A DNA stretch of 8,695 bases from Verrucomicrobiota bacterium (lineage in GTDB: Bacteria > Verrucomicrobiota > Verrucomicrobiia > Opitutales > Oceanipulchritudinaceae). The notes beneath the pieces are model-generated. The model saw only the letters and a list, made by a program, of their open reading frames with translations, was not told the DNA's origin and searched no databases. Numbering within the stretch: the first letter of the stretch is position 1; each line of letters opens with the position of its first letter. Positions 1 through 5,696 of the stretch are shown in pieces. Location: NCBI GenBank assembly GCA_009908535.1, contig JAAAOD010000076.1, positions 1 through 8,695 of the forward strand. The letters run 5' to 3'. Both the position numbers and the translations under genes were made by a program.

Positions 1-563
1 CCCCGCGGACCGTCGCGTTGGCTTTCGAGCACAACGGGATGGAAGACATCCTCGAGGATATCGGGAAAATCGGCGTCCTGACGGGAGTTCCGGGCAAGGC
101 GCTGCAGCTCATGCGTGAACTGAAAGCCCGGAAGGCGGAGGTGGACCGCATCGTAGGTCCGCACCGCGACAAAGAGCGCCCGCGCGCCCTCTTCCTCCTT
201 TCGATTGAAGAAGGCCTGCAACCGGGCTGGGCGCCCGGGCGGGATTCATGGATCGACGAAATCCTCACGGAAGCCCACGCGACCAATATAGCCGCCGAAA
301 TGGGAACGGCGTGGGGCGAAGTTTCCCCGGAAGCCCTGCTGGCCCTGAACCCGGAAGTCCTTCTCATCCGTGAGGCGGAGACCGCCGAAGCAACCGAACA
401 GCTGCGGAGGCGGATCGCACGGCTGGAAACCCATCCGGTCTGGAAGCGCATCCCCGCCGTGCGGGAGGGACGCGTCCACCTTGTCCCGTACGGTCCCTTC
501 AGCATTCCCGGTCCACGGGTCATGGAGGCCTATGCCGCCGTGGCCGAGGCGCTGTGGCGGTAG
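1..563 (+). CDS. ABC transporter substrate-binding protein, BtuF/FepB-like (C-terminal part)
   Basis: The reading frame is open from the left edge (frame starting at base 3) to TAG at 561-563, so the N-terminus lies outside the window. The TTG at 18 is only an internal codon. About 186 residues are visible. Early on they read LAFEHNGMEDILEDIGKIG followed by LTG, typical of the first lobe and interlobe helix of TroA/BtuF-type periplasmic binding proteins. A second lobe follows, with a SWIDEIL segment, then SPEALLALNPEVLLI (the usual 'sPEalla.nPDvIi' stretch), then HPVWKRIPAVREGRVHLVP near the C-terminus. Proteins of this family bind vitamin B12 or ferric siderophores in the periplasm and deliver them to a BtuCD/FecCD-type permease. 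The exact ligand cannot be told. The permease and ATPase genes are not in view and would have to be upstream. Sure of the family, unsure of the substrate. Confidence 0.87.
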   Translation, partial: PRTVALAFEHNGMEDILEDIGKIGVLTGVPGKALQLMRELKARKAEVDRIVGPHRDKERPRALFLLSIEEGLQPGWAPGRDSWIDEILTEAHATNIAAEMGTAWGEVSPEALLALNPEVLLIREAETAEATEQLRRRIARLETHPVWKRIPAVREGRVHLVPYGPFSIPGPRVMEAYAAVAEALWR

Positions 564-577
564 GCAAGGGGGCGCCG

Positions 578-603
578 GGCCAAACTCTCACGAGTTCGGC
601 TAC
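578..603 (-). repeat. REP-like palindromic element, copy 1 (minus orientation)
   Basis: Read on the minus strand this is GTAG, then the palindrome CCGAACTCGTGAGAGTTTGG, then CC. The palindrome (580-599) folds into an eight-pair stem, including one G-T pair, closed by the tetraloop GTGA. It begins 14 bases after the stop codon of the binding-protein gene and points opposite to the three copies at 613-714. It belongs to the same family as the copies at 7650-7738 and 7842-7893. Confidence 0.85.
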
Positions 604-612
604 TTCCATTGG

Positions 613-714
613 GTAGCCGAAGTCGTAAGACCCCGGCCGTCTTATCTTGAGTAGTTGAAGTCGTAAGACTCTGGCCGTCTTATCTTGAGTAGCCGAAGTC
701 GTAAGACTTTGGCC
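613..714 (+). repeat. REP-like palindromic elements, copies 2-4, as a 38-base tandem repeat
   Basis: Three copies start with GTAG at 613, 651 and 689, an exact 38-base period. Each has a 20-base palindrome (617-636, 655-674, 693-712) followed by GGCC or its last bases. The first two are followed by an identical 12-base spacer, GTCTTATCTTGA. Copy 4, CCGAAGTCGTAAGACTTTGG, has a complete eight-pair stem with one G-T pair and a GTAA loop. Copies 2 and 3 carry mismatches in the right arm (CCCC and TCTG variants). The array lies between convergent genes, and its last C (714) is part of the stop codon of the minus-strand Fur-family gene. No T-run follows, so it is not a classical intrinsic terminator, though it could block or process transcripts from either side. 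Confidence 0.87.
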
Positions 715-1091
715 TACGATCCTTCGCCGCACTCGGGGCAGAGGCCGTAAAAGACGGTTTCCTGCCCCATGACGGTGAAGCCGCGGGGAGCGGTGATTTC
801 GACATCGGGGACGTCCACCTCCAGGTCGTAGACGCGGCGGCAGCGGCGGCAGATGAAGTGGGCGTGGTCCTTCTCGCTGACCCACTCGTAGCGGAGGGGC
901 TGGCCGGGATAATCGACCCCGACGATGAGGCCCTCGTCGACCATGTCCTTGAGTTGTCGATAAACCGTGCGCAACCCGAGCCCGGGATAAGCGGGCAGGG
1001 CGGCCTCGTGGACCTCCCCGGGCGCAAGGGGGCGACGGGAGGCCTGAAAGACCTCCTCGATCGCCTCGCGCTGGCGGGTGCGTCGGATCAA
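714..1091 (-). CDS. Fur-family metal-dependent transcriptional regulator (short)
   Basis: A 125-residue protein of the ferric uptake regulator family (E. coli Fur has 148). It opens directly at the first DNA-binding helix (TRQREAIEEVF). The winged-helix core includes GLGLRTVYRQLKDMVDEGL at about 37-55. The dimerisation domain has HAHFICRRC (76-84) and CPEC (118-121), giving the two CXXC pairs of the structural zinc site. Aligned by eye with E. coli Fur, one metal site is kept (E69, H76, H78, D89 for E81, H88, H90, E101). The other is degraded (D75, A77, Q110 for H87, D89, H125). The start is TTG at 1091; an in-frame TGA at 1104-1106 leaves no ATG upstream. No Shine-Dalgarno is seen, and the 12-base gap from the upstream isomerase suggests translational coupling. 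The Fur, Zur or PerR type cannot be assigned. No Fur box was recognised in the window. Confidence 0.88.
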   Translation of the reverse strand: MIRRTRQREAIEEVFQASRRPLAPGEVHEAALPAYPGLGLRTVYRQLKDMVDEGLIVGVDYPGQPLRYEWVSEKDHAHFICRRCRRVYDLEVDVPDVEITAPRGFTVMGQETVFYGLCPECGEGS

Positions 1092-1103
1092 GGCGGCGGG
1101 GAT

Positions 1104-1877
1104 TCAGGATTCAATGAGGCGGTCGCGGATATTGCGGAAACTGAGGGCAAGGGAGTCGAAGGGATCGCCCGGGCAGGTGTCCTGCTCGACGATGAACCAC
1201 TCGCAACCTGATTTCTCAGCGGCCTTGATAATGGCCGGGAAATCGAGAACACCCTCCCCGATTTCGGCGAAACGGGGCTTGCCGTCCTCGCCGACGGCGT
1301 AGTCCTTGATGTGCAACAGGGGCAGGCGCTGGTCGAGCCGGCGGCACCATGCTTCCGGATCATCGCCGCCGGCCTTCACCCAGTAGGTGTCGATCTCGCC
1401 CTGCAGGTAGCGGGGATCGGTCCCGTCATAGATCTTCTCCATGATCGTGGTCCCCTCCAGCTTCTCAAATTCCACCGCGTGGTTGTGGTAGGTCAGGATC
1501 TTGCCCGCCTCGGCAAGGACCTTGCCGGAGGCATTCAGACCCGCGATGAGCCGCTGCACGGAATCGACGGAGGCAAAGTCGACGTCCTTGGGAAATGGAT
1601 ACGCGGTATAGGCACAACCAAAGGCGTTCAGGTTTTCCACCACCTTGGCCGGGTTTTCGAGGATCAGTTCGCTGCCCTCGTGGGTGGAATTGATCCCCAG
1701 GCCCGCCTCGTGGCAGAACTCGGCAATCTCCTCCTCCGAAACCGGACGGGGCCCGGAGACCTGTACGGACTTGTAGCCAATTTCCGCTACCTTGCGCAGG
1801 CTTTCACGGTAATCGGCCGGTGTTCTCAGATGGTCCCGGAGGGTGTACAGCTGGACGGCGACTTGTTCGAGTTTCAT
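1104..1877 (-). CDS. Sugar phosphate isomerase/epimerase, xylose isomerase-like TIM barrel
   Basis: A 257-residue protein, full length for the AP-endonuclease-2 / xylose-isomerase-like TIM-barrel family (IolE, hydroxypyruvate isomerase and relatives). Landmarks in order: VAVQLYTLRD at 6-15 (strand 1), VAEIGYKSVQVSG at 30-42, ILTYHNHAVEF at 127-137, GEIDTYWVKAGG at 160-171, LLHIKDY at 187-193, EIGEGVLDFP at 205-214 and FIVEQD at 228-233. By family comparison, E136, D163, H189 and E231 are the likely divalent-metal ligands. These enzymes isomerise or epimerise sugars, inositol derivatives or keto-acids in the cytoplasm. The substrate cannot be read from sequence. There is no signal peptide. The ATG at 1875-1877 overlaps the def stop codon as ATGA, and the Fur-family gene follows after 12 bases, so the three genes are probably one transcript. 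The pairing with def is unusual. Confidence 0.9.
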   Translation of the reverse strand: MKLEQVAVQLYTLRDHLRTPADYRESLRKVAEIGYKSVQVSGPRPVSEEEIAEFCHEAGLGINSTHEGSELILENPAKVVENLNAFGCAYTAYPFPKDVDFASVDSVQRLIAGLNASGKVLAEAGKILTYHNHAVEFEKLEGTTIMEKIYDGTDPRYLQGEIDTYWVKAGGDDPEAWCRRLDQRLPLLHIKDYAVGEDGKPRFAEIGEGVLDFPAIIKAAEKSGCEWFIVEQDTCPGDPFDSLALSFRNIRDRLIES

Positions 1878-2458
1878 AAAGATGACTTTGTTTTCGGGAG
1901 GGTCCGTTGCGTCTGGCGACGAAGGCGGCGCACGCGCCCCTCGATTTGCTTGTAGGCGGTCTTCGCCATGCGGTCGATGAAGAGGACCCCGTCCAAATGG
2001 TCAACCTCATGCTGCACGACGCGCGCGAACCAGCCGCTGCAGCGCAGAAGGTGGGCCTGGCCGGACAGGTCCTGATAGTCCACGTCGATCGCGGAAGCGC
2101 GGGGCACCGGACCGCGGATGCCGGGAAAGGAGAGGCAGCCCTCCTCGCCGGTTTCCACCTCGCCGGGAACGGTGCGCAGGCGCGGATTCACCAGCGTCAT
2201 CGGCATGAGGAGGTCGACGGGCGGTCGGCGACCGTCGATTTCGTAGGACAGCTCCTCCGGCGGCAGGTGCCCGACATCGACCACGCAGAGGCGCAGGTCG
2301 CTGTCCACCTGGGGTGCGGCGAGGCCGACGCCTTCCTCGGTGTACATGGTTTCGATCATGTCCTTGGAAAGTCGTTCCAACTCCGGACCAAAGGACTCGA
2401 CGGTCACGGTAGGTTGTTCAAGGATCGGTTCTCCGTAATAGGTGACGCGCAGTTGCAT
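1874..2458 (-). CDS. def: Peptide deformylase
   Basis: A 194-residue cytoplasmic metalloenzyme that removes the formyl group from the N-terminal methionine of new proteins. All three family motifs are intact: motif I GVGLAAPQ at 43-50, motif II EGCLS at 106-110 with metal ligand C108, and motif III HEVDH at 150-154 with ligands H150 and H154 and catalytic E151. Length is slightly above the usual ~170. The extra residues are an insertion around 62-85 between motifs I and II and a basic tail (RRLRRQTQRTLPKTKSSL) after about 177. The ATG at 2456-2458 gives the expected N-terminus, with no recognisable Shine-Dalgarno upstream. It is the first gene of the minus-strand operon and is divergent from the membrane-protein gene at 2523. 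fmt, the frequent neighbour of def, is not here. Confidence 0.97.
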   Translation of the reverse strand: MQLRVTYYGEPILEQPTVTVESFGPELERLSKDMIETMYTEEGVGLAAPQVDSDLRLCVVDVGHLPPEELSYEIDGRRPPVDLLMPMTLVNPRLRTVPGEVETGEEGCLSFPGIRGPVPRASAIDVDYQDLSGQAHLLRCSGWFARVVQHEVDHLDGVLFIDRMAKTAYKQIEGRVRRLRRQTQRTLPKTKSSL

Positions 2459-2522
2459 GAGGGATAAACAAAGGAGTCAACTTGCACCGCTTCTTTCCTA
2501 AGGTCAATTAAGGGGTGAGGCC
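2459..2522. promoter_or_regulatory. Divergent intergenic promoter region with ribosome binding site for the rightward gene
   Basis: These 64 bases separate the start codons of def (leftward) and the 566-residue membrane protein (rightward), so promoters for both operons should lie here or overlap the gene ends. It is clearly richer in A and T than the flanking genes. The rightward gene has a purine-rich AGGGGTGAGG at 2511-2520 just before ATG 2523, a good ribosome binding site that supports this start. TTGACC and TTGACT occur on the minus strand (2502-2507 and 2475-2480), but no convincing -10 element is correctly spaced, so no individual promoter is called. Confidence 0.5.
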
Positions 2523-4223
2523 ATGAGCGAAGCATTGGGAGAAGGAAGGGCGAGCAAGGCCCGGGCCCGCCGCTGGCCGGGGATCGGGATGCGGCTGGTG
2601 ATCGCGGCCGCGGCGCTCTGGTTCGGCATGAGCCTTCCGGTTTATTTCCGCTCCATTTCGCCGCTGGTCCTCGAGGAGGCGGCCCGTGGAACGCCCGGCC
2701 TGGCCGAGTTGGCGCGGACGCATCTGGAAAGCGGGCGTCCGGGCCTCGCGGAGCCGTTTCTGGCGCTGCTGCCCGAAGCCGGAAAGCTGCAGGAACGACG
2801 AGCCGCCCTTTATGAGGATCAGCCCCTCTACCGCTGGTCCGGCGGCCCGGCGCCCTTTTATGAACAGTTTCTCGCCGCCGCGCCCTTTCTACGCGAAGAC
2901 GAGACGGCGGTCCTCCCCACCCTGCTGCCCCGCCAACACCGGGAGGAGCTGAGCCGATTCCTCGCCCAGAGCGCCAACCGGAACGTGCAGCGGATCCTCG
3001 CCAGCCGGGAGCTGACGGGCTGGCAACGCTTTTATCCCGTGCAGTCCAGTTCCGGCCAGCCGCTGGAAGCGACCATTCTCGCCACCGCCCTGCTCGAACA
3101 GGGAGACGGGCTTCCCGAGCCGGTCCGCTCGAGCTTTCTCGCCAACCTCGAGCGCGCCCTCGACGGCGATACCGCCGCCTTCGCCGAGGTGGAGTCCTTT
3201 TATCTGTCCCTTCTCACCCTCGGGCGCCGGGCCAATTGGCTGGCGATGAAGAGCACGCTCGGAAACCTCGGCGGCAGGGAGGAACTGCTCTTTGCGGCAC
3301 GGGCCCTCCAAGTGGAACCGTCCCGTTGGCCGGTGCTGTTCGCGGCGCTGCAAACGGCCCCGGAGGCGGCGGACCTTGCCGCCTACCTCCGGGAACACCG
3401 CGAGCGGGGCTGGGCGGGATTGCGCACCGCCCTCGGCATGGGCGGCGGCGCGGTGGCCACCCTCGTGCGCAACGGGGATCCGCTTTATCAGCCCCCGGCC
3501 CTGTGGAGGGCCCTTCCGGAAAGCTGGACGCGGCAACAGGAACGCTTCAAGGCCTTCGCCGAGCAATTCCCGAACGCGGCCATGGGCGTCCGCGCGCTTG
3601 CCTTCGGACTTTGCGGAGTCTGTCTTGCGGGGATTCTGCGGCTGTGCATCGCGGGCGCCCCGCCCCCCCGCTTCGGCACGCGGCGTTTTCTCCTTTCCCT
3701 CGACAGCGCCATCGCGGGCGTCCTTGTCATGTTGTTGCTTTGGGTCCTCATTGAACCCGGTCTGCTTGATTTCCGACCAAACGAACAGGGCAGCCTGCAA
3801 CTGAACCTCGCCGCCGTCGTGCCCGAAAGCGCGGCGCCAGCGGCCACCGAAAGTGAAACGACCATGATCGACCAAGTCACCATTCTCGTCCTGCTCCTCT
3901 TCCTCGTCCTGCAGCTGCTGGTCTTCGTCTTCGGCCTGCTGAAAATCGCCGAGGTGCGGAAGCGACCGGTGCGCCCGCGTGTGAAAATGCACCTTCTCGA
4001 CAACGAGGAAAACCTCTTCGACCTCGGGTTGTACGTGGGCCTTGGGGGCACGGTCGCCTCCCTGATCCTCGTCGTACTCAATGTCGTCGATGCCAGCCTC
4101 ATGGCCGCCTACGCCTCCACCCTGTTCGGCATCATCTTTGTCGCGATTCTCAAAGTCGGCTTTCTGCGGCCCTTCCGCCGGAAGCTCATCCTCGAGGAGG
4201 ACCGGACGGAAACAGCGCGATGA
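2523..4223 (+). CDS. Polytopic membrane protein with C-terminal MotA/TolQ/ExbB-like ion-channel region
   Basis: 566 residues; not recognised as a named protein. Predicted helices lie at about 22-43, 356-377, 395-415, 450-473, 500-522 and 527-546. Basic segments (SKARARR 11-17, PPRFGTRR 381-388, EVRKRPVRPRVK 477-488, RPFRRK 549-554) put the N-terminus, those loops and the C-terminus in the cytoplasm. Residues ~45-355 would then form a large periplasmic, mostly helical domain with a TPR-like start (LAELARTHLESGRPGLAEPF). The last three helices match ExbB/TolQ topology. Helix 5 has GLGGTV (T510), comparable to GLLGTV/GLFGTV in ExbB/TolQ. Helix 6 has ASTLFGIIF (T533), comparable to the ATAIGL helix. 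These are the positions of the conserved channel threonines. This suggests the A subunit of a proton- or sodium-driven stator. The next gene encodes a plausible B subunit. The start is supported by AGGGGTGAGG. Channel assignment is inference from motifs and topology. Confidence 0.7.
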   Translation: MSEALGEGRASKARARRWPGIGMRLVIAAAALWFGMSLPVYFRSISPLVLEEAARGTPGLAELARTHLESGRPGLAEPFLALLPEAGKLQERRAALYEDQPLYRWSGGPAPFYEQFLAAAPFLREDETAVLPTLLPRQHREELSRFLAQSANRNVQRILASRELTGWQRFYPVQSSSGQPLEATILATALLEQGDGLPEPVRSSFLANLERALDGDTAAFAEVESFYLSLLTLGRRANWLAMKSTLGNLGGREELLFAARALQVEPSRWPVLFAALQTAPEAADLAAYLREHRERGWAGLRTALGMGGGAVATLVRNGDPLYQPPALWRALPESWTRQQERFKAFAEQFPNAAMGVRALAFGLCGVCLAGILRLCIAGAPPPRFGTRRFLLSLDSAIAGVLVMLLLWVLIEPGLLDFRPNEQGSLQLNLAAVVPESAAPAATESETTMIDQVTILVLLLFLVLQLLVFVFGLLKIAEVRKRPVRPRVKMHLLDNEENLFDLGLYVGLGGTVASLILVVLNVVDASLMAAYASTLFGIIFVAILKVGFLRPFRRKLILEEDRTETAR

Positions 4224-4249
4224 CAGGCGGGCCCGGCAGTCGATTCCCC

Positions 4250-4297
4250 TCACACGGAGAGGCGGTCCGTGTCTCCGTGTGAAAACAACCTCTCCAA
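4250..4297 (+). promoter_or_regulatory. Intergenic hairpin with alternative pairing next to the start codon
   Basis: In the 74 bases between the two membrane-protein genes, TCACACGGAGA (4250-4260) and TCTCCGTGTGA (4272-4282) form a perfect 11-pair stem with an 11-base loop. It is followed by AAAACAACC rather than a T-run, so it is not a typical terminator. Part of the left arm plus loop, GGAGAGG (4256-4262), is also perfectly complementary to CCTCTCC (4289-4295), which ends two bases before the GTG start at 4298. The two pairings exclude each other. The palindrome is seen directly; a regulatory role in expressing the second gene is inference. Confidence 0.6.
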
Positions 4298-5686
4298 GTG
4301 AATAAGACGCTTCTCATTATCATCTGCGACTTTCTCCTCATCAGCATCCTCGCGCTGGTGGAGTTCAAGCCCGAGACCGCGCCGGAAGAGGTCGACGAGG
4401 CGGAGCTGCGCGAGGACGCCTCGGAGGAGATGCTCGAGCTGCTGCAGCTTTCCCTCGAGAACGAGACGCAGCAGCGCGAAGAACTGGAACAGGATCTCGA
4501 TTCAACAAAGGAGGAACTGGAGGAAAAAGAAAGCGCCCTCGCGGAAACCGCCGAGAAGTTGCAGGAAACCAGTTCCTCGCTGGAGAATGTCCAGCAGAGC
4601 CTCGAACAGACGGAGGAACAGCGGCGGCGTCTCGCGGAAATGCGCGAGGAATTGGCACAGAACCTCGAGCAAACGCGTCAGCGGCTGGACCTGACGGCGG
4701 AGGAGAAGGAGCAGCTCGCGCGGGAGTTGCAGGAAAAGGCCGAACGCAGCCGGCGCCTCCAGGAGGAATTGCAGCAACGCCAGGCGGAGGCGGAAGCCAA
4801 GGCGGAGGCGCTCGACGAGGCGGAGCAGCGGATGGCCTCGCTGCAGCGGCGGCAGCAGACTTTGTCGACCCAACTCGAGGTGAGCGAAACGGAAAAGCAG
4901 CTCCTGCGGCAGAACCTCACCGCCGCGCAGGCCGAGGTCGAGCGCGCCCGCCTGGAAGCGGAGCGCGCAGCCGCCCGCTCCGAGGATCTCGCCGCCGGAG
5001 TGAGCCAGCTGGCGGCGTCCTCGACGGAACTGAAAGAGGAGATCCGCAAGGCCCAGCCGGTGTCCATGAACACCATCTACAAGGCTTTCACGGAGAACCG
5101 GCTGCGCCTCCAGTTCCGCTGGCGGGAACAACTGCTCTTCGGCAGCCGGGAGCGGACAGAGATTCTCCGGGCGGTGCCCGTCCGCACGGAAGGAGGCGTC
5201 TTTGCCATTTTCGCCATTGCCGGTACACCGCTAGAGGGAGCCGGCGCTGCGGAGGAGCTTTCCGCGATCGTCGAAATCGGGGACCAGGCCTTCGCCATGC
5301 GCGAGGTTGGATTTCTTGCAAACGCCCCCGATATCGCCGCCGTCCGCATTCCGACCTCCTTGATGGAGGAGAAAGAGAAAGAGGCTTTCGCCGTTGCCGA
5401 AGATCCCCTCCGCTTCACCGAGGCCGTCCTCGTGCGGAAGGACGAGGAGGCCTATGGAGAAATTCCGACGAGGATTCCCCCGGGCGAGGAGGGTTTCCTT
5501 GAGGTGCAGAACCGGCTCATGACCCGCCTGTTTGGGGAGTTCGCTCCTTCGACGGGTGATTATGTGTTTTCCCGCAGCGGCGCGGTCATCGGTATCATGG
5601 TCGCCGGCGACCGCGCCCGCATTCTCTCCGATCCGCGGATCGGGGAAACCCGCGACTTGCGGATTCCGGAATCCTCTGAAAATTGA
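4298..5686 (+). CDS. Single-pass coiled-coil protein, candidate MotB/ExbD-like stator B subunit
   Basis: 462 residues; not a recognised named family. The start is GTG at 4298, the only option because TGA at 4280-4282 is in frame just upstream; no Shine-Dalgarno is adjacent. One helix at 4-22 (LLIIICDFLLISILALV) carries D11, comparable to the ion-binding Asp in the single helix of MotB, ExbD and TolR. The acidic stretch after it (25-45) predicts N-in, C-out. Residues ~33-250 form a long Glu/Gln/Arg-rich heptad coiled coil, about 30 nm if fully extended. Residues ~255-462 are globular, with strand-like segments including DIAAVRIP (345-352) and STGDYVFSRSGAVIGIM (418-434), which faintly resemble a trypsin-like fold. 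The protein has no histidine and one cysteine (C10), so it cannot be an active trypsin-type protease. No OmpA-like peptidoglycan-binding motif is seen. Context: 74 bases after the MotA/ExbB-like gene and 10 before a secreted peptidase. B-subunit role is inferred. Confidence 0.65.
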   Translation: MNKTLLIIICDFLLISILALVEFKPETAPEEVDEAELREDASEEMLELLQLSLENETQQREELEQDLDSTKEELEEKESALAETAEKLQETSSSLENVQQSLEQTEEQRRRLAEMREELAQNLEQTRQRLDLTAEEKEQLARELQEKAERSRRLQEELQQRQAEAEAKAEALDEAEQRMASLQRRQQTLSTQLEVSETEKQLLRQNLTAAQAEVERARLEAERAAARSEDLAAGVSQLAASSTELKEEIRKAQPVSMNTIYKAFTENRLRLQFRWREQLLFGSRERTEILRAVPVRTEGGVFAIFAIAGTPLEGAGAAEELSAIVEIGDQAFAMREVGFLANAPDIAAVRIPTSLMEEKEKEAFAVAEDPLRFTEAVLVRKDEEAYGEIPTRIPPGEEGFLEVQNRLMTRLFGEFAPSTGDYVFSRSGAVIGIMVAGDRARILSDPRIGETRDLRIPESSEN

Positions 5687-5696
5687 GTCACTTTTT

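Noticed and set aside
613..714. CRISPR array
   Set aside because: The repeats are regularly spaced, but the 12-base spacers are identical and too short, and copies also occur inverted and at 7650-7893.
1311..2467. Plus-strand open frames opposite the isomerase and def genes
   Set aside because: Both minus-strand genes have unmistakable family motifs, and the plus frames encode nothing recognisable.
2459..2522. Sigma-70 promoters in the divergent region
   Set aside because: TTGACC, TTGACT and TTGCAC resemble -35 boxes, but nothing close to TATAAT lies 16-18 bases downstream of any of them, so specific promoters cannot be defended.
2889..4253. Long minus-strand open frame (454 codons) opposite the 566-residue membrane protein gene
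   Set aside because: Its translation is His/Glu/Gly/Arg-rich low-complexity with no domain, as expected of the antisense of a high-GC gene. The plus frame has a ribosome binding site, membrane helices and sensible topology.
4250..4282. Intrinsic terminator between the two membrane-protein genes
   Set aside because: The stem is strong but is followed by AAAACAACC rather than a T-run, and the downstream gene appears to belong to the same operon.
4298..4340. Possible lipoprotein signal at the N-terminus of the coiled-coil protein (Cys10)
   Set aside because: The residues before Cys are III; the lipobox needs Gly, Ala or Ser at -1. The segment fits a membrane anchor with an Asp better.
5532..5696. 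Upstream in-frame ATG extending the S9 peptidase by 55 residues
   Set aside because: It lies inside the coiled-coil gene and would bury the signal peptide. ATG 5697 gives a normal exported N-terminus.
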